Of a stretch of DNA of 59,564 nt, positions 8,231-16,044 are shown in pieces. The position numbers were made by a program, and so were the translations under genes. The stretch is from Clostridia bacterium. Its GTDB lineage: Bacteria > Bacillota > Clostridia > Oscillospirales > CAG-272. The notes below the pieces were generated by a model. The model was not told the DNA's origin. It ran no database searches and was given only the letters and a program-made list of their open reading frames with translations. The stretch is from positions 1 through 59,564 of the forward strand of contig JAFXJH010000047.1 of NCBI GenBank assembly GCA_017532425.1. Reading direction: 5' to 3'. The number at the start of each line of letters is the position of its first letter. The stretch's first letter is position 1.

Positions 8231-9436
8231 TTAATATTCCTCGTTTAAGAGCTTGATACCGTCGATTCTGAGATCGAAGTAAGGAGCGCTACGGTATTCG
8301 GATTCGTGGAAGTAGCCATCCTTAATAACTTCTGTATCAGCTGTGTAGTCCTTATCTGTATCAACGTCAGCCTTGTAGGAATCGAGCTTTTTGCCGCCTA
8401 CTGTGAATGTATCTGTGTCGAATACGTGAAGAGTACCGTCAAGAAGCTTACCCTTAACTTCAGCGATCTTTTCAACTGTTCCTTCAGCTGCAGCCTTTGT
8501 ATTTACGTCTGTAAGTACAACAGAGCCTGTGCTGATTGTACCTGTCCAGTCAACGTCGATAGCTTCGCCGTTCATTGTCTGCTCGCAGATATACTTGATA
8601 TAAGGAGCCCAGTCGATTCTGGAAGAAACGATGAATGTGTTGGGGCAAGTGGAAACTGTGCTTCCGTTGTAGGAAACGTTGGGAATACCCTTTTCTTCAC
8701 ATACTGTGGGAGCACCCATAGAGTCAGCGTGCTGGCTGATGAGGTGGCAACCGTTGTTGATAAGAGCGAGAGCTGTTGTCTTTTCAGCTGTTTCGTCATA
8801 CCAAGAGCCTGTGAACTGAACTTCCATAATTACGTCAGGGCAAACAGACTTTGCGCCGAGGTAGAAGGATGTATAACCGGAGATAACTTCTGCGTATGTG
8901 AACGCACCAACGTAACCCATCTTAGGTGTTGTGCCTTCGGGAATTGTTCCGTTAGCGATGAGCTCGTTGAGCTTCATTCCTGCTGCAACGCCTGCAAGGA
9001 ATCTACCTTCGTAGATAGAAGCGAAAGCGTTGTGGAAGTTGTCAAGACCTTCTGTGTGAGCCTTAGTACCTGTTGCGTGGCAGAACTGAACATCCTTGAA
9101 TTCCTTAGCTGCCTTGATAAGGAAATCTTCGTGGCCGAAGGAGTCAGCGAAGATAACGTCGCAGCCTTCGTCAACGAGGTCGCATGCTGCTTCATAGCAT
9201 TCGTTGGATTCGGGGATACCCTTCTTGTAGATAACCTGGCTTTCCTCGAGACCGAGAGCTTCAGCAGCGGCATTGATACCGTTCATGAAGTTGAGGTCGT
9301 AGGTGGAGAATTCATCGTGAAGAAGAATTACACCGAGCTTGAATTCGTCTTCGCCTTCAGAGCAGGATGTGAAAGCAAGTCCGAGAGAAAGGACCATAAC
9401 TGCTGCGAGAACGAGAGATAAAACTTTCTTGAACAT
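8231..9436 (-). CDS. BMP/PnrA-family nucleoside-binding lipoprotein
   Basis: A 401-residue protein with a lipoprotein signal peptide: basic MFKK, a hydrophobic core and the lipobox-like AFTSC at 22-26, with the cysteine at 26 as the predicted lipid anchor. The mature part, starting with FKLGVILLHDEFSTYDLNF and containing CDVIFADSFGHEDF and SQHADSMGAPTVCEEKG, fits the periplasmic-binding-fold BMP family (PnrA, TmpC, YufN). These bind purine nucleosides outside the membrane and deliver them to the permeases. It has the strongest Shine-Dalgarno of the operon (GGAGGAAC) and follows xpt by 75 bases. Confidence 0.9.
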   Translation of the reverse strand: MFKKVLSLVLAAVMVLSLGLAFTSCSEGEDEFKLGVILLHDEFSTYDLNFMNGINAAAEALGLEESQVIYKKGIPESNECYEAACDLVDEGCDVIFADSFGHEDFLIKAAKEFKDVQFCHATGTKAHTEGLDNFHNAFASIYEGRFLAGVAAGMKLNELIANGTIPEGTTPKMGYVGAFTYAEVISGYTSFYLGAKSVCPDVIMEVQFTGSWYDETAEKTTALALINNGCHLISQHADSMGAPTVCEEKGIPNVSYNGSTVSTCPNTFIVSSRIDWAPYIKYICEQTMNGEAIDVDWTGTISTGSVVLTDVNTKAAAEGTVEKIAEVKGKLLDGTLHVFDTDTFTVGGKKLDSYKADVDTDKDYTADTEVIKDGYFHESEYRSAPYFDLRIDGIKLLNEEY

Positions 9437-9511
9437 TTTTTTAGTTCCTCCAAAAAATATTTTTTATAAATCAGCGGATCTATTCCGTTAATTTCATTTT
9501 ACAGGCAGATA

Positions 9512-10093
9512 TTATCTGCAAAAGGTGATGCCGTTTTCGTCAAGAGATGCGATCTTTGCAAGAGATTCAACTCTGATGCCGCGCTCTCTTATTATATTTC
9601 CGCCACCCTGATATTCCTTTTCAATAAGGATACCGGCACCTACAAGGGTCGCCCCCGCCTGGTTAACAATATCGATAAGTCCCTCAAGCGCGCTTCCCTT
9701 TGCAAGGAAATCGTCTATTATAAGGACTCGATCTGTCGGGAGAAGATAATCCTGCGAAACGAAAACGTTACTGTCGTTGCCGTGCGTATATGAATGCACC
9801 TTAGAAGAATAAACACGCCCGGTAACATTAGCCGACTTCGCTTTTTTTGCAAAAAGAACCGGCACTCCGAATCCGAGCGCAGTAATACAGGCGATACCGA
9901 TACCGGACGCCTCTATAGTTAATATTTTCGTTACGTTACAGTCTCCGAAAAGACGGTAAAACTCCTTACCGCATTCGTTTATAAATTCAACATCAATAAG
10001 ATGATTTACAAAATTATCTACCTTTAAAATGTCACCCGGCGCGGTCTTTCCGTCGGTAAGAATTCTTTTTTCGAGAAGCTCCAAAAAAGTCAC
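9512..10093 (-). CDS. xpt: Xanthine phosphoribosyltransferase
   Basis: Converts xanthine and PRPP to XMP for purine salvage in the cytoplasm. The protein has 193 residues; ILKVDNFVNHLID, ILTIEASGIG and the PRPP-binding loop VLIIDDFLAKGSA match Bacillus Xpt throughout. The start is uncertain: the GTG at 10093 is only 3 bases from the AAAGG site, whereas the in-frame TTG at 10084 is better spaced and begins LELLEKRI, where Bacillus Xpt begins MEALKRKI. It is the first gene of the operon, under the promoter at 10117-10145. The leader is under 30 bases, too short for a purine riboswitch. Confidence 0.92.
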   Translation of the reverse strand: MTFLELLEKRILTDGKTAPGDILKVDNFVNHLIDVEFINECGKEFYRLFGDCNVTKILTIEASGIGIACITALGFGVPVLFAKKAKSANVTGRVYSSKVHSYTHGNDSNVFVSQDYLLPTDRVLIIDDFLAKGSALEGLIDIVNQAGATLVGAGILIEKEYQGGGNIIRERGIRVESLAKIASLDENGITFCR

Positions 10094-10116
10094 ACACCTT
10101 TCAAAAACATATAGTT

Positions 10117-10145
10117 ATTATACAAGATACCGTCGAAAAAATCAA
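10117..10145 (-). promoter_or_regulatory. Sigma-A promoter of the xpt-nucleoside importer operon
   Basis: Minus-strand TTGATT (10145-10140) and TATAAT (10122-10117) with a 17-base spacer. Upstream at 10199-10232 lies a perfect 9-base inverted repeat (AAATCACCT / AGGTGATTT) with a 16-base gap. It sits about 80 bases from this promoter and about 90 from the divergent one, and could be a regulator site or simple secondary structure. Confidence 0.8.
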
Positions 10146-10301
10146 GATATTTTTTAAAATTACAACTTTTTGTCTGAAAAAACGGCAATTTATACAGCAA
10201 ATCACCTAAAAAATGAATTTAATAGGTGATTTTGTAACATTTCATACATATATTTTTCATTCAAAGTGCCGCTTAATGCGCTATTTATATTCCTTTTACT
10301 G

Positions 10302-10330
10302 TTGACTTTTAGGCAATAAAGTGGTAATAT
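10302..10330 (+). promoter_or_regulatory. Sigma-A promoter of the lipoprotein gene at 10388
   Basis: TTGACT (10302-10307) and TAATAT (10325-10330) with a 17-base spacer. It diverges from the xpt promoter, and the 10094-10387 spacer holds nothing else but the inverted repeat at 10199-10232. Confidence 0.75.
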
Positions 10331-10387
10331 ACTCTTACCTGATATTTAAAAGTCAATTTTTTCCCTAGAAAGGACACCTGCAAATAT

Positions 10388-11176
10388 ATGAAAAGAATCA
10401 TTTCTCTTCTGCTCGCTTCTCTTATGATCTTAGGACTCGTTTCCTGTAAAAAAGAGAGCGCAGATATTATCTACGAACGAATCCGCGAAAACACTCTCGC
10501 TCTCGAGTATATAAAGCTCAGTCTTTCTGTTGATTCAACGGTCAAGACGGGAGATTCCACGCTGACCATTCCCACCGATTCAGACGTCAAGATCATAAGA
10601 CAAAACGGAGAGCTTTCCTATCTTTCTACGTCCATAGTCCGCTTTATGGTCGAAGACAAAATGGCGCGAGTAACTCTTCAGCATTATTATGACGGCGGTA
10701 TTTTATATCAGTCGGCGGGCGACGTGAAGATGAAGCATGAGATTTCCGAAGAAAAATTCTGGGAAGGCAACGTAAGTGCAGAGACTATCATTTTGAAGCT
10801 TCCGTCCGACCTTCTCGCTAATGCCGAAGTCGAGACCAAAAAGAAGGTAAGCACGTTTGAGGTCATTATTCCCTCCGAAAAGATAAGCAGCGACCTCAAA
10901 GCACAGCTCGACCGGATAGCAAAGCTTTACAGCGAAGCAAAATACGACGACGGAAAATACAGCTACGGTGATCTTGAGGTTGCCGTTACAACTACGTCAG
11001 ACGGCTTCATCGCAGCATGTGCAATGCTCTTTACCACAAGCGGAAGCGTTTCGGGCGTGGCTACAACCGAAAACATCCTTCTTTCATACGAGGTAGTAAA
11101 TCCCGGCTCGTACTTCGGTATGCAGCCTCCCTTCCCCGCAGGTCAGTACGAGGACGGCGAATTCTCTATTAAATAA
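10388..11176 (+). CDS. Putative lipoprotein of unknown function
   Basis: The 262-residue protein begins MKRIISLLLASLMILG and has a good lipobox LVSC (17-20), so it is predicted to be exported and lipid-anchored at Cys20. The mature part is rich in alternating polar/hydrophobic beta-type segments. No family motif is recognised; size and style resemble the small beta-rich lipoproteins common in Clostridia. GAAAGGACACC precedes the ATG. It is a single-gene unit with its own promoter (10302-10330) and terminator (11187-11228). Confidence 0.75.
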   Translation: MKRIISLLLASLMILGLVSCKKESADIIYERIRENTLALEYIKLSLSVDSTVKTGDSTLTIPTDSDVKIIRQNGELSYLSTSIVRFMVEDKMARVTLQHYYDGGILYQSAGDVKMKHEISEEKFWEGNVSAETIILKLPSDLLANAEVETKKKVSTFEVIIPSEKISSDLKAQLDRIAKLYSEAKYDDGKYSYGDLEVAVTTTSDGFIAACAMLFTTSGSVSGVATTENILLSYEVVNPGSYFGMQPPFPAGQYEDGEFSIK

Positions 11177-11186
11177 TCGGATACAA

Positions 11187-11228
11187 AAAGCGTATCGGCA
11201 GAAATTCTTACCGATACGCTTTATTTTT
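11187..11228 (+). terminator. Rho-independent terminator after the lipoprotein gene
   Basis: A perfect 12-base stem AAAGCGTATCGG / CCGATACGCTTT with a 12-base loop, followed by ATTTTTTA, ten bases after the stop codon. Confidence 0.85.
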
Positions 11229-11250
11229 TACTCAAAGCAGTGATTTTAAA

Positions 11251-12030
11251 TCAGAAAACAAACTTTTTAACGAAATCACGTGTAAATTCTATTCCGAAGT
11301 TGCCAAGCTCGCCCATCCACGTTCTTGAATGAGGCTCTATACTAAGATCGCCGTCATATTTTCTCGCATACAGAATCGAGAATACCGAGCCCCACTGAAT
11401 ATCGTCCATACCTGCAGGCGGATCATCGACCGGTCTTCTTCCTGCGCGTGTCGTTCCCTTAACGTGGAAATGCGCTATTCTGTCGCCCCAATCGGAGAGT
11501 TCCGCGAGATAGTTTGCATTTCTGTTATACGCGTGCGACGGGTCGTACTTGATATACAGCTCGGGAATTTCACCGAGAACGATATCCCAGTTTTCGGGAG
11601 AAACAACGAAATTGTTCCAGTTACAGTTCTGCACAGCCACCTTTATTCTTCGATCTGCGTGATCAACGAGCTTTCCCAAAAACTCAACCGCGTTTACGTA
11701 GTTTCTGTAAAGGCTGATGCTGTCATCCTTATTTATTCCGCAAACAAAGGTCTTTGCGCCAAGCTCTATCGCCGCATCCATAAGGGCGATATACTGCGCT
11801 TCCTTATCTGCGTTTATCTTGCCATTTTCGTTAAGATCGTGATTCCATCTTCCTACGCTCGAAACGTCTATTCCTGTGCGCACGATCTGCTTTTTCACGT
11901 CTTCCTTTGCGTTTATCAGATTGTCAGCCTCCGCCGCGTTATTACAGCATATTTCGATAAAGCTGAGTCCGCTTTCCTTCGTACGGTCAAAATGCTCTGC
12001 CGAGTATTTGTTTATTCTTCCGATTCTCAT
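11251..12030 (-). CDS. Sugar phosphate isomerase/epimerase-like TIM-barrel protein
   Basis: The 259-residue protein has the AP-endonuclease-2 (xylose isomerase-like) TIM-barrel pattern. Candidate metal ligands are in IKYDPSHAY (Asp and His), IAHFHVKGTT and LSIEPHSR (Glu and His). The exact substrate cannot be read from sequence; related enzymes act on sugars, inositols or hydroxypyruvate. TAGGAGGAAATT precedes the ATG. It follows recG by 82 bases on the same strand, but a terminator-like hairpin lies between, so co-transcription may be partial. It is one of three such isomerases in this window. Confidence 0.78.
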   Translation of the reverse strand: MRIGRINKYSAEHFDRTKESGLSFIEICCNNAAEADNLINAKEDVKKQIVRTGIDVSSVGRWNHDLNENGKINADKEAQYIALMDAAIELGAKTFVCGINKDDSISLYRNYVNAVEFLGKLVDHADRRIKVAVQNCNWNNFVVSPENWDIVLGEIPELYIKYDPSHAYNRNANYLAELSDWGDRIAHFHVKGTTRAGRRPVDDPPAGMDDIQWGSVFSILYARKYDGDLSIEPHSRTWMGELGNFGIEFTRDFVKKFVF

Positions 12031-12064
12031 AATTTCCTCCTATGTTTAAATAAAATTTATATCG

Positions 12065-12092
12065 AAAAGCCGATATATTTCGTGCTATCGGC
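12065..12092 (-). terminator. Probable terminator after recG
   Basis: On the minus strand GCCGATA and TATCGGC pair around a 10-base loop and are followed by TTTTCG. The T-run is short, so read-through into the isomerase gene is likely. Confidence 0.5.
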
Positions 12093-12112
12093 ATTTCAGC
12101 TTCAAAATTCTC

Positions 12113-14200
12113 TTAAAGACCCTCTTTTTCAAAGAGCTTCTTTGCCGCGTCAAACGCCTTATAGAGCAGCTCGATATCATCGCAAAGATCAGCCATTCTG
12201 AACTCGAGCGCGCCGTGCTGACGCAGATCCCGTCCGCTTGACGAGAAGAAATCGCCCGGACCTCTGATAGCAAGATCTGCTTCGGCAATTCGGTAGCCGT
12301 CGGTAGTCGCGCAAAGTGAGTCGAGGCGTTTTTTCGACTGCTCGCCCGGATTATCGCTCACAAATATGCACCACGATTTATCCTTACCTCTTCCGACTCT
12401 TCCGCGCAGCTGATGAAGCTGTGAAAGACCGAAGCGCTCGGCGTTTTCTATCACCATCAGAGTTGCCGTCGGAACGTTTACTCCGACCTCTATTACCGTA
12501 GTCGAAACGAGTATTTTTATCTTTCCCGACACAAAATCCGACATCACCGCATCCTTTTCTGCGGGCGGCATCCTTCCGTGCAGGCATCCTATCTCTATAT
12601 CACTGAATTCGGCGGACAGCTTTTCCGCATATTCGGTAGCGTTTTTAAGGCGCGACGACGGTGCTTCAAGCTTGTTTCCGAAAAAGTCGACAAGACCGCT
12701 CGTGCTTGTCTCTCCGTCCTCTATATCTGAAGCGCTTCCCTCTATGGATGGGCAAACGACGTAGACCTGATGACCCTCAAGAGCCTGCTTGTGCATAAAT
12801 CCCTTGAGTCTTTCTCTGTAGCCCTCGTCGACAAGGAAGGTAGACACCTTTTGTCTTCCCGGTGGCAGCATATCGACCGCAGAATGGTCGAGGTCACCGT
12901 ATATAGACATCGCAAGCGTACGTGGAATAGGGGTTGCACTCATTACAAGGACGTGCATATCTTTACCCTTAGCCGCGAGAAGCTCTCTCTGGCCGACTCC
13001 GAATCTATGCTGTTCATCGGTCACGGCAAGCACGAGGTCACTGAACTTTACGTTGTCCGAGATAAGCGCGTGTGTTCCTATTACAATATCCGTTTCACCC
13101 GAGGATATATCGGCAAGCGCCTTTGTCCTTGCCGCTCTCGTCATATTTCCGACAAGAAGCGTACATTTCAGACCAAGGTTATCGAAAAGCTCGGACAGGT
13201 CGCGATAATGCTGAAGTGCAAGTATTTCCGTAGGTGCCATAAAGGCGCTCTGATGCCCGTTTTTAGCGGCGAGATAGAGTGCCGCCGCCGCGCAGACCGT
13301 TTTTCCGCTTCCAACGTCGCCCGAAACGAGTCTGTTCATCGCATTTCCCGACGCCATATCCGAGTATATTTCCTTTATTACTCGCGACTGAGCCTCGGTA
13401 AGAGTAAAAGGAAGCGCTTTCAGGAAGCTCCGCTTATCGCTATCCGAAAGCGACAGCGGTATTCCCGGGACACCCACGCGTTTTTGTGCATTTTTGGCGA
13501 TCTTAAGCGCGAAATTAAAGAGCTCCTCAAAAACGAAATATCTTCTCGCTTCGCCAAGATGCTTCAGATTCTGCGGGCTGTGTATTATCTGCACAGCCTG
13601 TGCAAAGCTTATAAGCGAATTTTCTTTTCTTATATATTCGGGGATCGGCTCATATTCGATATCCACGCTTGCAAGCGCGAGAGCGACCGTATTTCTTATT
13701 ATTTTTTGCGAAAGTCCTGCCGTAAGAGGATATATCGCATAAAAATCGGGAAGCGCGCGTGAGGTTGCCATCGATTCAAAGTCGGGCGACGACAGTGACC
13801 ACATATTTTTGCTTCTTCCGACCTTGCCGTAAAAGCGATAGACCTCCCCTTGATGGAAGAGCTGTTTTACGTACGGCTGATTGAAAAACACTACCTCACA
13901 CTTACCGCTTTCGTCAAACGCGGTGAATTTTGTAAGGTTCATTCTTCTTTTTACGGTAACCGATTTAGGCTCGCATCCTACCGTCAGTATCATGGAAGAG
14001 ACCTCTCCCGACATTGCTGCCTCGCAAAGTGAGGTTATATCTCCTCTGTTCTGATAAGCTCGGGGAAAGTATCTCAGCAGGTCTCCTACAGTATAAACGC
14101 CGAGGTTTCCGAAAAGCTCCGCCCTTTTTTCGCCGACTCCTGCAATTACCGTTATCGGAGATGAGACAGTTATTCTTTTTTCTCTTTTAACGTCGGGCAT
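12113..14200 (-). CDS. recG: ATP-dependent DNA helicase RecG
   Basis: Branch-migration helicase that remodels stalled forks and Holliday junctions. It has an N-terminal OB/wedge domain, a helicase core with Walker A (GDVGSGKTVCAAA), the RecG DEQHRFG box in place of DExH, and MSATPIPRTLAMS. The C-terminal half carries QLRGRVGRG and a RecG-type end. It has 695 residues, the normal length. The ATG at 14200 was chosen over the ATG at 14224 because GGAAGGAGG lies 7 bases before it and encodes part of the longer reading. Its promoter is at 14246-14274. Confidence 0.95.
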   Translation of the reverse strand: MPDVKREKRITVSSPITVIAGVGEKRAELFGNLGVYTVGDLLRYFPRAYQNRGDITSLCEAAMSGEVSSMILTVGCEPKSVTVKRRMNLTKFTAFDESGKCEVVFFNQPYVKQLFHQGEVYRFYGKVGRSKNMWSLSSPDFESMATSRALPDFYAIYPLTAGLSQKIIRNTVALALASVDIEYEPIPEYIRKENSLISFAQAVQIIHSPQNLKHLGEARRYFVFEELFNFALKIAKNAQKRVGVPGIPLSLSDSDKRSFLKALPFTLTEAQSRVIKEIYSDMASGNAMNRLVSGDVGSGKTVCAAAALYLAAKNGHQSAFMAPTEILALQHYRDLSELFDNLGLKCTLLVGNMTRAARTKALADISSGETDIVIGTHALISDNVKFSDLVLAVTDEQHRFGVGQRELLAAKGKDMHVLVMSATPIPRTLAMSIYGDLDHSAVDMLPPGRQKVSTFLVDEGYRERLKGFMHKQALEGHQVYVVCPSIEGSASDIEDGETSTSGLVDFFGNKLEAPSSRLKNATEYAEKLSAEFSDIEIGCLHGRMPPAEKDAVMSDFVSGKIKILVSTTVIEVGVNVPTATLMVIENAERFGLSQLHQLRGRVGRGKDKSWCIFVSDNPGEQSKKRLDSLCATTDGYRIAEADLAIRGPGDFFSSSGRDLRQHGALEFRMADLCDDIELLYKAFDAAKKLFEKEGL

Positions 14201-14245
14201 ACTTTTTCCTCCTTCCGCGCTCATATACTTCTTTATTACAAAAAA

Positions 14246-14274
14246 ATAATATCACAAGATAATATATTTGTCAA
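14246..14274 (-). promoter_or_regulatory. recG: Sigma-A promoter of recG
   Basis: Minus-strand TTGACA (14274-14269) and TATTAT (14251-14246) with a 17-base spacer. It is almost back-to-back with the divergent promoter at 14280-14308, leaving 5 bases between the two -35 boxes, so both may be subject to one regulator. Confidence 0.8.
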
Positions 14275-14279
14275 GACTC

Positions 14280-14308
14280 TTGCATAAGTGAAAAGTATTT
14301 GATATAAT
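14280..14308 (+). promoter_or_regulatory. Sigma-A promoter of the 14381-15877 unit
   Basis: TTGCAT (14280-14285) and TATAAT (14303-14308) with a 17-base spacer, 72 bases before the first start codon. Confidence 0.78.
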
Positions 14309-14380
14309 AGGTGTAATAACGTTCTGAAATACAGTAAAATAATTTTAAGTTGCACGCTTTGTGCCATACGGAGTACAGTT

Positions 14381-14623
14381 ATGAACTTTATCGAAAAAAT
14401 CGAATCTGCTCTTTCGTCTCTTGCCGACGTTGTATCCTCTATCGATTTTCCGCGTCTTTCCTGCGATATTCGCTGCAAGGCAAAGGCCTTTAAGCACAAA
14501 GAAGACGAGAAGCCTCTTGCCGAGGGTGAATACGAAAAGAAGGTCTCCTTCTCGCTTATGTGGGTGGTCGTCGGAATTACCGCCTTTATTTCCTTTATTA
14601 TGGGTGCATTAAGTGACGACTGA
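14381..14623 (+). CDS. Small membrane-anchored protein of unknown function
   Basis: An 80-residue protein. Residues 1-54 are soluble and charged, and one hydrophobic segment (SLMWVVVGITAFISFIMG, 58-75) reaches nearly to the C-terminus, as in a tail-anchored protein. No family recognised. It is the first gene after the promoter at 14280-14308 and overlaps the SLOG gene by 11 bases, which argues that it is real and translationally coupled. The site before its ATG (GGAGTACAGTT) is a weak ribosome binding site. Confidence 0.65.
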   Translation: MNFIEKIESALSSLADVVSSIDFPRLSCDIRCKAKAFKHKEDEKPLAEGEYEKKVSFSLMWVVVGITAFISFIMGALSDD

Positions 14624-15152
14624 TAATATTAATTGTGCAAGAGCGCAGACCTGCTGCTTTACCGGGCACAGGGATATGTCCGATACGGAAAAAAGCAGAG
14701 CGTCGGAATGCATACGCTCTGCCGTAAGGTCGCTTGTCAAAAAGGGTGTCCGACATTTTATCACAGGCGGTGCTCTCGGATTTGACACCGTTGCCGCCGC
14801 AACGATAATAAATATGCGTGACAACGAGGCTCTGACCGATGCTGACGGCTCTCCCGTGCGCATCACACTTTCGCTTGCCATCCCCTGTCCGACTCAGAGC
14901 AGCAGATGGTCGTTTGCAGACAAAACACTCTATAACAGTATTATGCGCTCTGCCGACGAGGTCACGCTCGTATCCGAAAGATACACTCCCGACTGTATGT
15001 TTCGCAGAAACAGATATATGGTAGACCGCAGCGCATACTGCATCTGCTACGTAACAAAAGAGAGCGGCGGATCATATTATACTATGAACTATGCAAAGGC
15101 GGGCGGTCTCGGCATAATAAATATTGCGACCGACGTTATAAACGAGCTATGA
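14613..15152 (+). CDS. SLOG-superfamily protein (DUF1273/YpsA-like)
   Basis: The 179-residue protein starts with GTG at 14613, inside the end of the preceding gene. CFTGHRDMSD (15-24) and the glycine-rich FITGGALGFDTVAA (48-61) fit the Rossmann-like SLOG fold of YpsA/DUF1273 proteins; YTPDCMFRRNRYMVDRS and GGSYYTMNYA also agree. SLOG domains bind nucleotide-derived ligands, and YpsA has been linked to cell-division and stress phenotypes in Firmicutes. The exact ligand here is unknown. Its last codons overlap the prmC start as ATGA. Confidence 0.75.
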   Translation: MTTDNINCARAQTCCFTGHRDMSDTEKSRASECIRSAVRSLVKKGVRHFITGGALGFDTVAAATIINMRDNEALTDADGSPVRITLSLAIPCPTQSSRWSFADKTLYNSIMRSADEVTLVSERYTPDCMFRRNRYMVDRSAYCICYVTKESGGSYYTMNYAKAGGLGIINIATDVINEL

Positions 15153-15877
15153 ACGACAGAGATATTATAAAAGATTTTTACGAGGATCATCCCGACCGCG
15201 AGACCCTTATAGCCGAAGCTATGAAGCGTCTTGACTCAGGTGAGCCTGCCGCTTACATAATAGGCGAGTGGTATTTTTGGAGATACACCTTCAAATTAAA
15301 CAAGGATTGTCTTATCCCGCGTCCCGATACCGAGATAATAGTCGAGGAGGCTATCCGCGAGATACCGAAAAATTCGGTTTTCGCAGATCTCTGTACTGGA
15401 AGCGGTTGTATTGCGCTCTCGATCCTCGGTGAGCGTCCCGACCTTCGTGCGATCGCGTACGATATATCAGACGGAGCACTTGAAGCCGCTTCGGAAAATG
15501 CGCGTCTTATCGGAGTTTCCGATCGAATAAGCTTTGTAAAAGCCGATCTTTTGAGCAAAGGATCGCTCGGCGACAGTATTTTCGGTGCGATAATTTCAAA
15601 TCCGCCTTATATACGCACAGAGGTCATTGCCGACTATCCCGACCTCGCATACGAACCGCATATCGCGCTTGACGGCGGCGACGACGGTCTTATCTTCTAT
15701 CGGCATTTCGTATCCGAGTTTTCAAAAAACCTTGCAGACGGTTCAAAATTCATCTTTGAGATCGGATTCGATCAGGCTCTTGACCTTGCCGCGCTTGCGG
15801 ACAAATACGGCTTTATTTGCAAAACAGTAAAGGATTACGGCGGAAACGACCGTGCGGCTATCCTTTCGCGAAAATAA
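15149..15877 (+). CDS. prmC: Peptide chain release factor N5-glutamine methyltransferase (PrmC/HemK family)
   Basis: Methylates the GGQ glutamine of release factors using S-adenosylmethionine. Signatures are LIPRPDTEIIVEEA, the SAM-binding DLCTGSGCIALS and the catalytic NPPYI motif; GGNDRAAIL closes the protein as in PrmC. It has 242 residues, short of the usual ~280, because the N-terminal helical substrate domain is reduced. ATGA overlap with the SLOG gene indicates coupling. prmC is commonly next to prfA, but no prfA occurs here. Confidence 0.87.
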   Translation: MNDRDIIKDFYEDHPDRETLIAEAMKRLDSGEPAAYIIGEWYFWRYTFKLNKDCLIPRPDTEIIVEEAIREIPKNSVFADLCTGSGCIALSILGERPDLRAIAYDISDGALEAASENARLIGVSDRISFVKADLLSKGSLGDSIFGAIISNPPYIRTEVIADYPDLAYEPHIALDGGDDGLIFYRHFVSEFSKNLADGSKFIFEIGFDQALDLAALADKYGFICKTVKDYGGNDRAAILSRK

Positions 15878-15882
15878 TATAC

Positions 15883-16029
15883 AAGTAAATTACCTTAAAA
15901 GGAGATAAGCGTGAAAGTTTATTTTGAGCGCTTCAAAATTCAAACCTGTTTCACGCTTAATTTACTTAAAAGGCTGAACGCCTTTTAAGTAAATTCATCC
16001 ACTATTTATGCAGCTGTCCATAGGACAGC
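15883..16029 (+). promoter_or_regulatory. Structured spacer before ddl with three hairpins
   Basis: Three inverted repeats follow one another: AAGCGTGAAA / TTTCACGCTT (15907-15916 with 15949-15958), AATTTACTTAAAAGGC / GCCTTTTAAGTAAATT (15959-15974 with 15980-15995, 5-base loop) and GCTGTCC / GGACAGC (16013-16029). An additional AAGTAAATT at 15884 could compete with the second stem. The last hairpin ends about 6 bases before the ddl ribosome binding site. No known riboswitch consensus was recognised and no long T-run follows. Confidence 0.5.
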
Positions 16030-16044
16030 GGAATGGAGATTAAT

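Noticed and set aside
8306..9421. 371-codon open frame opposite the BMP lipoprotein
   Set aside because: Cysteine- and valine-rich antisense shadow of a well-supported gene.
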